Origin: Marinobacter maroccanus
Lineage (GTDB): Bacteria; Pseudomonadota; Gammaproteobacteria; Pseudomonadales; Oleiphilaceae
Assembly (NCBI RefSeq): GCF_002933275.1
Contig: NZ_PSSX01000006.1
Span: forward strand, 62,001 to 126,000
Length of the DNA: 64,000 nucleotides
Reading direction: 5' to 3'
Shown here: positions 57,729 to 64,000 of the stretch, in pieces
Numbering within the stretch: position 1 is the first letter of the stretch
Layout: each line of letters begins with the position of its first letter
Program-made: the position numbers and the translations under genes
Notes under the pieces: model-generated
Seen by the model: only the letters and a program-made list of their open reading frames with translations
Databases searched by the model: none
What the model was told of the DNA's origin: nothing

Positions 57729-58121
57729 ATGAACCTTGGTGAGAACCCCGTGATGGGCGATCGTTTTGGGAAAACCGGATTTCGTATCCTTGCGTATATC
57801 TCGATTACGCTGGCTGCTGCAGGAGTAGTTCTGCCGTTGTTGCCCACAACACCTTTCGTTCTGCTGGCCGCATTTTTTGCCAGCAAGGGGTCTCCGGCTT
57901 TTGCTCAGTGGCTTGAAGACCATCCCAGGTTCGGTCCTGCCATTGATCATTGGCGTACACGCAGGGCAGTGCCGGCACGGGCGAAGGTACTGGCGTGCAG
58001 CATGATGGCCCTGAGTTGGGGGATGCTGTTTGCGCTGGGAGCGTCAGGGATGGTGTTGGGTATTTCTGGTGTATTTTTGTGCGGCACCGCCTGTTATCTG
58101 GTGACCCGACCTTCTTATTGA
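57729..58121 (+). CDS. YbaN-family (DUF454) inner membrane protein
   Basis: The protein of about 130 aa has three or four helices and the family signature LGVVLPLLPTTPFVLLAAFFASKGSP-like stretch near residues 34-56, followed by HPRFGPAIDHWR. ATG at 57753 is an alternative start, with GGTGAG upstream. Function unknown. It precedes nsrR by 28 bp and is probably co-transcribed with it. Confidence 0.75.
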   Translation: MNLGENPVMGDRFGKTGFRILAYISITLAAAGVVLPLLPTTPFVLLAAFFASKGSPAFAQWLEDHPRFGPAIDHWRTRRAVPARAKVLACSMMALSWGMLFALGASGMVLGISGVFLCGTACYLVTRPSY

Positions 58122-58149
58122 ACGATTGCACACACGACTGGAGTATTGA

Positions 58150-58587
58150 ATGCACATCACCCGCTACACGGATTATTCACTTCGAGTACTGATATATCTG
58201 GCAGTTCAGGGTGATCGTCTGGCGACCATTCAGGAAATCGCTGACAGCTATGACATTTCCAAAAACCACCTCATGAAGGTGGTGCACCAGCTGAACAAGA
58301 AGGGCTATATTGAAACCATCCGGGGCAAAAAGGGTGGAATGCGTCTGCACCGTTCGCCTTCGGATATCAGTATCGGCATTTTGGTACGGGAAACCGAGCA
58401 GGACCTGAGCATCGTGGAGTGCTTTTCCTCCAAGAACGCCTGCAAGATAACACCCGTGTGTGGCCTGAAATCGATGTTCGGTGAGGCGTTGAAGGCCTTC
58501 CTGGAAGTGCTCGACAAATACACTCTTGCTGACGTCATCCAGGAACAGCACCGGCCCCAGCTTTTGAGATTACTTCAGATAGCCTGA
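58150..58587 (+). CDS. nsrR: NO-sensing repressor NsrR (Rrf2 family)
   Basis: The 145-aa regulator has an N-terminal winged HTH (MHITRYTDYSLRVLIYLA, then KNHLMKVVHQLNKKGYI) and three Fe-S cysteines C91, C98 and C104 (CFSSKNACKITPVC). The C-x6-C-x5-C spacing is longer by two in the first gap than in E. coli NsrR but fits NsrR rather than IscR. NO damages the cluster and relieves repression. norB with its NsrR-like site is the obvious target. Confidence 0.9.
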   Translation: MHITRYTDYSLRVLIYLAVQGDRLATIQEIADSYDISKNHLMKVVHQLNKKGYIETIRGKKGGMRLHRSPSDISIGILVRETEQDLSIVECFSSKNACKITPVCGLKSMFGEALKAFLEVLDKYTLADVIQEQHRPQLLRLLQIA

Positions 58588-58590
58588 CGC

Positions 58591-58617
58591 GGCCGGGCGC
58601 GTCTTCAGCGCCTGGCC
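58591..58617. terminator. hairpin between nsrR and desB
   Basis: GGCCGGGCGC pairs with GCGCCTGGCC (one G-T pair) around a 7-base loop, between the convergent nsrR and desB genes. No T-run, so it is a possible rather than clear terminator. Confidence 0.4.
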
Positions 58618-58629
58618 GGTCCAGCCCTG

Positions 58630-59703
58630 TCAGGCCGCTCTGGCCATTCCCATCAACCTCTCCGGCAGTGAATACCTGAGTACCCGCTTCACCACCGTGC
58701 CGTACTGCTTTGCAAAACTGCCGGTGTTGTAGTGAATACCGTGCTTTCGACACACCGCCTGTACCTTCCCGGAAATCTCCGGATATCGGTGGGCGGGCAG
58801 GTCCGGGAACACGTGGTGTTCCACCTGGTAGCTAAGATGGCCGCTCAGAATATGCAGCCAGCGGCCCCCGGTGAAGTTAGAGGACCCTGTGAGCTGGCGC
58901 AAATACCAGTGGCCCTTGCTCTCACCCTCGCATTCCTCTTCCGTGAAGGTTTCCGCATCCTGGGTAAAGTGGCCACAGAAAATCACCGTGGATGACCAGA
59001 GATTTCGGATCAGGTTTGCGCCCACATTCCCCGCCAGAACAATCGGAGCCACCGGAAAGGTAAGCAGCGGGAAGAAAACGTAGTCCTTGAATGCCTGCCT
59101 GCCCCCTTTGCGGGCGAACTCTTTCAGAAAGGGAAGTTTTTCGCGCCAGCTTATTTCCCGGCTGCGAAGTTTTTCGGTTTCAAGTTCGTGCAGTCCAACG
59201 CCCCACTGGAAGAGCACGCTCAGCAGAATGTAATTGATGAACTGAAGTGTGTGCCAGGGTTTCCAGGGTTCGTCATCGGTCAGTCGTAACACCGCATAGC
59301 CGTAGTCGCGGTCCTTGCCGATGATGTTGGTGTAGGTGTGGTGCTCATAGTTGTGAGTGCGGCGCCAGGAATCCCCCGTGCAGACCGTATCCCACTCGTA
59401 GGTCTGGGAGTGCAGGCTGGGGTCGTTCATCCAGTCATACTGGCCGTGCATGACATTATGGCCGATCTCCATATTTTCCAGAATCTTGGCAATGCCCAGG
59501 GTTGCCGTGGCGGCAACGAACACCGGCGGCAGGAACCCGAACGGCATCATGATCCGGCCGCCCGCTTCAAGACTCCGGTGCAGACGGACCATCCGCCGGA
59601 TGTATCGCGCGTCCCGTTCGCCGAGGTCTGCGAGTACCTCATCCCGGATCGCGTTCAAATCGGTTTCAAGTTCTGAGAGTTGCGCTTCGGTCATCTTTTT
59701 CAT
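58630..59703 (-). CDS. desB: acyl-CoA/phospholipid desaturase, DesB-like
   Basis: The 357-aa membrane di-iron enzyme has the three His boxes HNVMHGQ, HNYEHHTYT and QVEHHVFP that hold the iron pair, with hydrophobic segments between. It inserts double bonds into saturated acyl chains using O2. A GGGAG precedes the ATG. The reductase gene lies 54 bp upstream on the same strand, and desT is divergent, the arrangement of Pseudomonas aeruginosa desT-desC-desB. Confidence 0.88.
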   Translation of the reverse strand: MKKMTEAQLSELETDLNAIRDEVLADLGERDARYIRRMVRLHRSLEAGGRIMMPFGFLPPVFVAATATLGIAKILENMEIGHNVMHGQYDWMNDPSLHSQTYEWDTVCTGDSWRRTHNYEHHTYTNIIGKDRDYGYAVLRLTDDEPWKPWHTLQFINYILLSVLFQWGVGLHELETEKLRSREISWREKLPFLKEFARKGGRQAFKDYVFFPLLTFPVAPIVLAGNVGANLIRNLWSSTVIFCGHFTQDAETFTEEECEGESKGHWYLRQLTGSSNFTGGRWLHILSGHLSYQVEHHVFPDLPAHRYPEISGKVQAVCRKHGIHYNTGSFAKQYGTVVKRVLRYSLPERLMGMARAA

Positions 59704-59757
59704 GGTGATACTCCCTGCGGTGCGCTGAGGCGCCGCGATAAAATCGGGTGTGGATTC

Positions 59758-60861
59758 TTAAAGGTCGAGCGAGACCGGGCCCCGGGGTACAGAGATACAC
59801 AGCTGAATGTTTTCCTCGCCGGGGCCGGAGGCCTGGCCGGTCAGGCGGTTGATCACGGTCCCTGTGGTTTTCCGGCAACTGCATTGATGGCATATGCCCA
59901 TACGGCATCCGTGGCGCGGGGTCAGGCCGGCGGCCTCGGCGATTTCCAGCAAGGTGGCATCGCCCTCGGAGCCGACCTCCAAGCGGCTGCCTTCAAACTG
60001 AACCTGGCCACCAAGTGTTTGGTTTCCCAGATCGGCACCTGGAGTGGAGAAGAACGTGCTGTGGATATCCGAATCAGCAAAGCCTCGTTTGAAGAGAAGA
60101 TCCTGCGCCAGATCCATAAGGCCCTTTGGGCCGCATAGATAGACCTGCCGTGCCTTGATGCCGGGTACCGCGTCCAGATCCTGGTCACGCAGATAGCGAG
60201 GTTCCTTCGACTCGTTGGAGGCAATGATATTGAGCGTCAGGGCGCTGTAGCGTGTCTCCAGAGCCAGCAGCTTTTCCCGGGCAATAACGTCATCACGGGT
60301 TCGAACGAAATACAGCAATGTCACCGGTGCCCGGTAATCCAATGCCGCCATGGTTTCAAGCTGGCTCAACACTGGCGTGATGCCGCTGCCACCGGCAATG
60401 AACAGGACCGGTCGGGCCGGTTGGGGTATCTGAAAGTCGCCAAAGGCCTCCCCCAAACCTATGACTGCACCGGTTTGCAGGTAATCGTGCAGCCAGTTGG
60501 TCACCAGACCGCCCGGAAGGCGTTTGATGGTCAGCGTGACCAGCCCCTGATCCTGCCAGAGCAGGGGCGAGCTCGAGAGACTGAACGTACGGTTGCGGCG
60601 GATTCCGTCAACTTCAACACAGATGTTCACATGCTGACCTGCGCGGAAGCCTGACCAGCGTCGGGCGGGTTTCAGAACAAGTGTTTTGGTGTCCCGGGTC
60701 TCAGAGAGGATCTGCTCTACTCGGGCCGGTGTGTACTCTTGTACCCACATAGGGTTGATACGTTCGAGCAGAGGGTCGAAAAATGCCTCTGGATCGTTCC
60801 TGTTGAACAGCTGCCTGCCAAGCCATTGCAGGGCTTTATGCTGGGTTTCTCTCGGTAACAT
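59758..60861 (-). CDS. desC: ferredoxin-type oxidoreductase, DesC-like
   Basis: The 367-aa protein joins an FAD domain (RTFSLSSSP near residue 93), an NAD(P)H domain (AGGSGITPVLSQLE, YLCGPKGLM) and a C-terminal 2Fe-2S plant-type ferredoxin domain with CRMGICHQCSC and a later Cys in QLCIS. The start at 60861 follows GGGAGG. It passes electrons to the desaturase. Two operator-like palindromes lie 33-71 bp before its ATG. Confidence 0.88.
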   Translation of the reverse strand: MLPRETQHKALQWLGRQLFNRNDPEAFFDPLLERINPMWVQEYTPARVEQILSETRDTKTLVLKPARRWSGFRAGQHVNICVEVDGIRRNRTFSLSSSPLLWQDQGLVTLTIKRLPGGLVTNWLHDYLQTGAVIGLGEAFGDFQIPQPARPVLFIAGGSGITPVLSQLETMAALDYRAPVTLLYFVRTRDDVIAREKLLALETRYSALTLNIIASNESKEPRYLRDQDLDAVPGIKARQVYLCGPKGLMDLAQDLLFKRGFADSDIHSTFFSTPGADLGNQTLGGQVQFEGSRLEVGSEGDATLLEIAEAAGLTPRHGCRMGICHQCSCRKTTGTVINRLTGQASGPGEENIQLCISVPRGPVSLDL

Positions 60862-60894
60862 ACTGGGTGCCTCCCTGAGGCTTTCGGTTATCCG

Positions 60895-60912
60895 TGTGTA
60901 CAAGTGTTCACT
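60895..60912. promoter_or_regulatory. DesT-like operator 1
   Basis: TGTGTACA-AG-TGTTCACT is an inverted repeat close to the DesT/FabR operator type, in the desC-desT intergenic region. Confidence 0.65.
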
Positions 60913-60914
60913 AA

Positions 60915-60932
60915 TGTGTACGAATGTACACA
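60915..60932. promoter_or_regulatory. DesT-like operator 2
   Basis: TGTGTACG-AA-TGTACACA is nearly perfectly palindromic and lies two bases from operator 1, centred 62 bp before desC. Confidence 0.65.
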
Positions 60933-61008
60933 CGGAAGCTTCCGACTACAACGGCCCGACTGGCAATGGCTCAAAATGACAAGCATTCTGTACTTTTATT
61001 TTTTTGGA

Positions 61009-61026
61009 TGTGTACACTTGTGAACC
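61009..61026. promoter_or_regulatory. DesT-like operator 3
   Basis: TGTGTACA-CT-TGTGAACC has one perfect half and a degenerate second half. It lies 30 bp before the desT ATG and may allow autoregulation. Confidence 0.5.
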
Positions 61027-61056
61027 TTGGTTGACGGCAGACGGTACAGACGCAAA

Positions 61057-61683
61057 ATGGCGGAAAAACAACGAAGAAAGCCCGGTGAAACCCGTGAGAA
61101 ACTGATGACTGCGGCGTTGACGCTGGTAGGCAAGGGCCGGCATTTCGCCAGTCTTGGTATCCGGGAAGTGACCCGGCAGGCAGGTGTGGTGCCAACTTCT
61201 TTTTACCGGCATTTCCGCAATATGGACGATCTGGGGCTTCAGCTTGTGGATGAGCTGGGGCTGGTGCTGCGCAGGATGATGCGAGAGGCCCGGGCCAATG
61301 TTTTGCAGGCGGACAAACTGATCGAGGAATCGGTGGCCATCTTTATCAGCCACGCTCAGGCCAACCGGAGTTTTTTCCTGTTTATGGCTCAGGGGCTAGC
61401 GGGGGAGAGCCGGGCGGTGCAGGAGGGCATTCGTAGCGAGATGCGTTTCTTTGCCAGCGAGCTTGCCAACGATCTGCGCAGATTGAGGCTGGTGGACCAC
61501 CTGACCGACCAGGATCTGGACATGACCTGTGATCTGGTAGTGCGTAGTGTGGCCTTCAGCCTGACCGATCTGCTCGGCGTATCAGCCGACGACGATTACC
61601 AGGTTGAGCAGATCCGGAAGCGGACCATCCGCTTCCTTCAACTGATCTTCGTGGGCGCTGCCCATTGGCAAAGCGGGGGCTGA
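61057..61683 (+). CDS. desT: TetR-family fatty acid regulator, DesT/FabR-like
   Basis: The 208-aa repressor starts at 61057 (MAEKQRRKPGETREKLM). The HTH (about residues 15-60) ends in PTSFYRHFRNMDDLGLQLVDE, a segment shared by FabR and DesT. DesT senses the ratio of saturated to unsaturated acyl-CoA and controls desCB. The divergent desC-desB genes and three palindromes support the same role here. It ends 12 bp from convergent ws2. Confidence 0.85.
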   Translation: MAEKQRRKPGETREKLMTAALTLVGKGRHFASLGIREVTRQAGVVPTSFYRHFRNMDDLGLQLVDELGLVLRRMMREARANVLQADKLIEESVAIFISHAQANRSFFLFMAQGLAGESRAVQEGIRSEMRFFASELANDLRRLRLVDHLTDQDLDMTCDLVVRSVAFSLTDLLGVSADDDYQVEQIRKRTIRFLQLIFVGAAHWQSGG

Positions 61684-61695
61684 TCGCCAGCCATA

Positions 61696-63159
61696 TCAGT
61701 CCGCTTTACTCTTTCTCGTCGACTGCTTGCGTGCCGCCTTGGGCGCAGCTTTCGGTTTGGCCTTTGGCGGCAAAATCAGGCTTTCCAGTTCGTCCAGTGC
61801 TTCACCGGTGTAAACCGCCAGTCTCTGCATGCTTGGCAGGGTGTCCCGACAGCCCGTGTACCCGAAGTTCAGCGAGCCGTCATAGCTCAGACAGGTAATG
61901 TTCAGTGCGCCCCCGTGGGCGATCAGGGACACCGGGTACATGGCCTCCAGTTTCGCACCCTCGTAGTAGAGGGTTCTCTGGGGCCCTGGCACATTGGAAA
62001 TCGTGACATTGAATACCGGCCGCATCCTTCCACCCAGACCGGACATCAATTGCAGTATGTAGGGCGACATTAAAAGCATGGTGTACTGGGTCAGAGCGCT
62101 TTTGGGCAGCTTCTGCAGATGCTCTTTCGCCCTGCGGGTGGAGGACTTGATGTTCTGCAGGCGGGTTAGCGGATCCGCCTCGTCGGTTGCCAGGGAAGCG
62201 ATCATGAAACTGATCTGTGTGCCTACACCCTGGTCGTCAGACGGCCGGATATTGACCGGGATGCCAGCGGTGAGGGCTGTGTCCGGAAGTTCATCCTGTT
62301 CCAGAAGAAAACGTCTCAGGGCGGTGCCGCAAAGATACAGAACGATATCGTTCAGGGAGCCGCCGGAAACATGAGCAAGCTCTTTGATCCGGTCCAGTTG
62401 ATAGTGCTGGGTGGCGAACCGGCGCTGGCCGGTGACCCGGTGATTGATCTTGGATACGGGCCCGGTGAACGGCGCTGTCAGGCCGTCCTCCGGGTGACGG
62501 ACTGAATGCACCAGCCGGTTGCCCGCCTGCCACAGACGTGGCGCCATATCCGCCTGCAGTTTCAGGGCATCCATGGCCTGTGAAACGGCACCGGGCACAC
62601 TGGCCTCGGAGTCAGATTTGCTGCCGCGACGACGCTCCGGGCGCACCGACCAGGGGGGTGGCATATCCCTTTTATCGGGATCTGTCGTCAACACCCTTTG
62701 CATCAGGCGAACACCGCTGATGCCATCAATCATGGAATGATGCATCTTGGTATAAAGCGCAAACCGGTTATTTTCCAGTCCCTCGATAACGTGGCACTCC
62801 CAGAGCGGGCGGGCAAAATCCAGGGGGTTGGAATGCAGGCGCGATACCAGAATACCCAGTTCACGTTCACCGCCGGGGCGGGGTAGCGCCGAGTGGCGCA
62901 CGTGGTAGTCCAGGTCGATGTCCTTGTCGACTTTCCAGGCCGGGGCCAGTACCCGACCCAACAGTCCGGACCAGGCAAGCTTGTAACCCCAGGGAGGCGC
63001 TACGTCACCGGTTTCTTTCATGCGGGTCACCATGTCCCGTAGAAAGGTTTCAGGGGCGCCCTCCGGTAGCGAAAATATCTGCAGGTTGCCCACGTGCATG
63101 GGTGTGTCTTCAGATTCTACGGCCAGCCAAGAGGCATCCAGGGTTCCCAGGCGTTTCAT
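61696..63159 (-). CDS. ws2: wax ester synthase/diacylglycerol acyltransferase, WS2 type
   Basis: The 487-aa enzyme joins fatty alcohol and acyl-CoA into wax esters (and can make triacylglycerol). The catalytic HHSMIDG is at residues 140-146 (H140, H141, D145), and PLWECHVIEG and NVTISNVPGP are family blocks. Start at 63159 gives MKRLGTLDASWLAVESEDTPMHVG, which I recognise as almost identical to Marinobacter WS2. The C terminus is a Lys/Ala/Pro-rich tail longer than I recall for WS2. It lies beside the desaturase genes, linking lipid storage and unsaturation. Confidence 0.93.
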   Translation of the reverse strand: MKRLGTLDASWLAVESEDTPMHVGNLQIFSLPEGAPETFLRDMVTRMKETGDVAPPWGYKLAWSGLLGRVLAPAWKVDKDIDLDYHVRHSALPRPGGERELGILVSRLHSNPLDFARPLWECHVIEGLENNRFALYTKMHHSMIDGISGVRLMQRVLTTDPDKRDMPPPWSVRPERRRGSKSDSEASVPGAVSQAMDALKLQADMAPRLWQAGNRLVHSVRHPEDGLTAPFTGPVSKINHRVTGQRRFATQHYQLDRIKELAHVSGGSLNDIVLYLCGTALRRFLLEQDELPDTALTAGIPVNIRPSDDQGVGTQISFMIASLATDEADPLTRLQNIKSSTRRAKEHLQKLPKSALTQYTMLLMSPYILQLMSGLGGRMRPVFNVTISNVPGPQRTLYYEGAKLEAMYPVSLIAHGGALNITCLSYDGSLNFGYTGCRDTLPSMQRLAVYTGEALDELESLILPPKAKPKAAPKAARKQSTRKSKAD

Positions 63160-63203
63160 TCCTTGTGTGTCTCCACCAGTGTCCAGGTATTTTAATTGTC
63201 TGA

Positions 63204-63219
63204 TGCAAGTATACTTGCA
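63204..63219. promoter_or_regulatory. perfect 16-bp palindrome before ws2
   Basis: TGCAAGTATACTTGCA is its own complement and begins 44 bp upstream of the ws2 ATG, in the 216-bp region between ws2 and the divergent symporter gene. Size and place suit a dimeric repressor operator. A GCTCCC-GAAA-GGGAGC hairpin is at 63302-63317. Confidence 0.5.
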
Positions 63220-63375
63220 ACTGCTTTGTGACACGATGCTTGCGGTCATAAACTTGCCGGTTTTTACGGCGTTTGACCGTTACACGCTGTTGCCGTTGAA
63301 GGCTCCCGAAAGGGAGCAGTGTGTGCTACTTTTCATCGGTTGGTCGCAGTAAAAACAAAAACATCCGGAGGCGTT

Positions 63376-64000
63376 GTGGAATCCAGCCCGCTTATCTCGG
63401 CAGGTCTGCCGATTGCTCTGTTCATTATCATGATCGGTATCGGCATGACCCTGACGATACGTGATTTCCGCCAGGTGGCGGTGTATCCGAAAGGGATGAT
63501 TGTCGGAACGGTTGCCCAGATTCTTGTCATGCCGATCATCGCCTTCATGCTGGCCACATTGCTGGCGGTTCCGCCGGCCATCGCCGTCGGTCTGGTGATC
63601 ATTGCCGCCTGCCCCGGGGGCACCACCTCGAATCTGTTTGTGCTGCTCTCACGGGGTAATATTGCGCTCTCCATCGTGCTGACCGTCAGCGCCAGCCTGA
63701 TCACCATCCTTACTTTGCCCCTGTTCACCAACATTGCGCTTCAGCACTACATGGGAACTGAAGAGAACATCGTGCTGCCGGTATGGAAAACCGTGGGTAT
63801 GCTGATCGGCATCGTGCTCTTCCCGGTAGCCATCGGGATGGTGGTTCGTACCCGCAAGCCGGAGGTTGCCCGTAAGGCAGAAAGCATTGTGAGTATCTTT
63901 GGCGGTATCGTGCTGGCGGTCCTGATTGTGGCGCTGGTGTACGGGGTTCGTGACCAGATCTGGGAGCTTCTTAAACAGGCGGGGCCGGCCACCATCCTGT
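63376..64000 (+). CDS. bile acid:Na+ symporter (SBF/BASS) family protein, 3' partial
   Basis: The gene starts with GTG at 63376 after CCGGAGG and runs off the end of the window; 208 codons are visible. The product opens MESSPLISAGLPIALFIIMIGIGMTL and has about six helices so far. IIAACPGGTTSNLFVLLSRGN near residues 74-94 is the family signature of the SBF/BASS transporters. Substrate is not shown; members carry bile acids, organic anions or pantoate. Confidence 0.88.
   Translation, partial: MESSPLISAGLPIALFIIMIGIGMTLTIRDFRQVAVYPKGMIVGTVAQILVMPIIAFMLATLLAVPPAIAVGLVIIAACPGGTTSNLFVLLSRGNIALSIVLTVSASLITILTLPLFTNIALQHYMGTEENIVLPVWKTVGMLIGIVLFPVAIGMVVRTRKPEVARKAESIVSIFGGIVLAVLIVALVYGVRDQIWELLKQAGPATIL

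Overview
The window is a chromosomal stretch of a gammaproteobacterium, almost certainly Marinobacter. The strongest pointer is the wax ester synthase at 61696-63159, whose sequence I recognise as very close to the Marinobacter WS2 enzyme. The Pseudomonas-like desT/desC/desB locus, the glucose-type ABC system with a GltR/GtrS-like two-component pair, and the denitrification genes agree with this. No rRNA, tRNA, CRISPR array, transposase or prophage was seen.

Layout. 1-9.4 kb: the end of an APC permease, a Cu+ P-type ATPase (copA), a His-rich/HupE-like/membrane-anchor trio, a Met-rich periplasmic protein, a photolyase coupled to a tiny DUF2256 gene, and SCO and CtaG copper-delivery factors. 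9.5-11.2 kb: a tandem double-HAD protein with an altered catalytic motif. 11.2-20.5 kb: a periplasmic sensor-like protein, response regulator, histidine kinase, carbohydrate porin and a complete sugar ABC transporter. 20.5-29.3 kb: an FeS-type photolyase, hemN, a nitrate-sensor (NIT) chemoreceptor and a GGDEF/EAL protein. 29.4-31.8 kb: ubiU, ubiV and ubiT for O2-independent ubiquinone synthesis.

31.9-58.6 kb is an anaerobic respiration island: narL, narX, narK, narGHJI, a parvulin-type isomerase, a Dnr-type regulator, two small accessory genes, nosRZDFYL, moaA, a single-subunit quinol nitric oxide reductase (norB), two small membrane proteins and nsrR. It covers nitrate to nitrite, NO to N2O and N2O to N2. 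No nitrite reductase is in the window, so that step must be encoded elsewhere. hemN, ubiUVT and moaA supply heme, quinone and molybdopterin under anoxia. FNR/Dnr-like boxes precede dnr, narK and (weaker) nosR, NarL-like heptamer pairs lie before narK, narG and dnr, and an NsrR-like site precedes norB.

58.6-64 kb is lipid metabolism: desB-desC divergent from desT with three operator-like palindromes, ws2 with a perfect 16-bp palindrome upstream, and the start of a bile acid:Na+ symporter family gene cut by the window end.

The most unusual structure is a 118-bp element present twice (43788-43905 and, inverted, 49977-50094). Each copy has a near-identical 80-bp core with five GGA triplets, two in predicted hairpin loops resembling CsrA/RsmA sites, enclosed by 19-bp perfectly complementary arms whose sequence differs completely between the loci. 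Two other hairpin repeat families (GTCGGATTA/TAATCCGAC and GGGTCAGAWGAAA) also occur. Regulatory-site calls are by eye and unscored.
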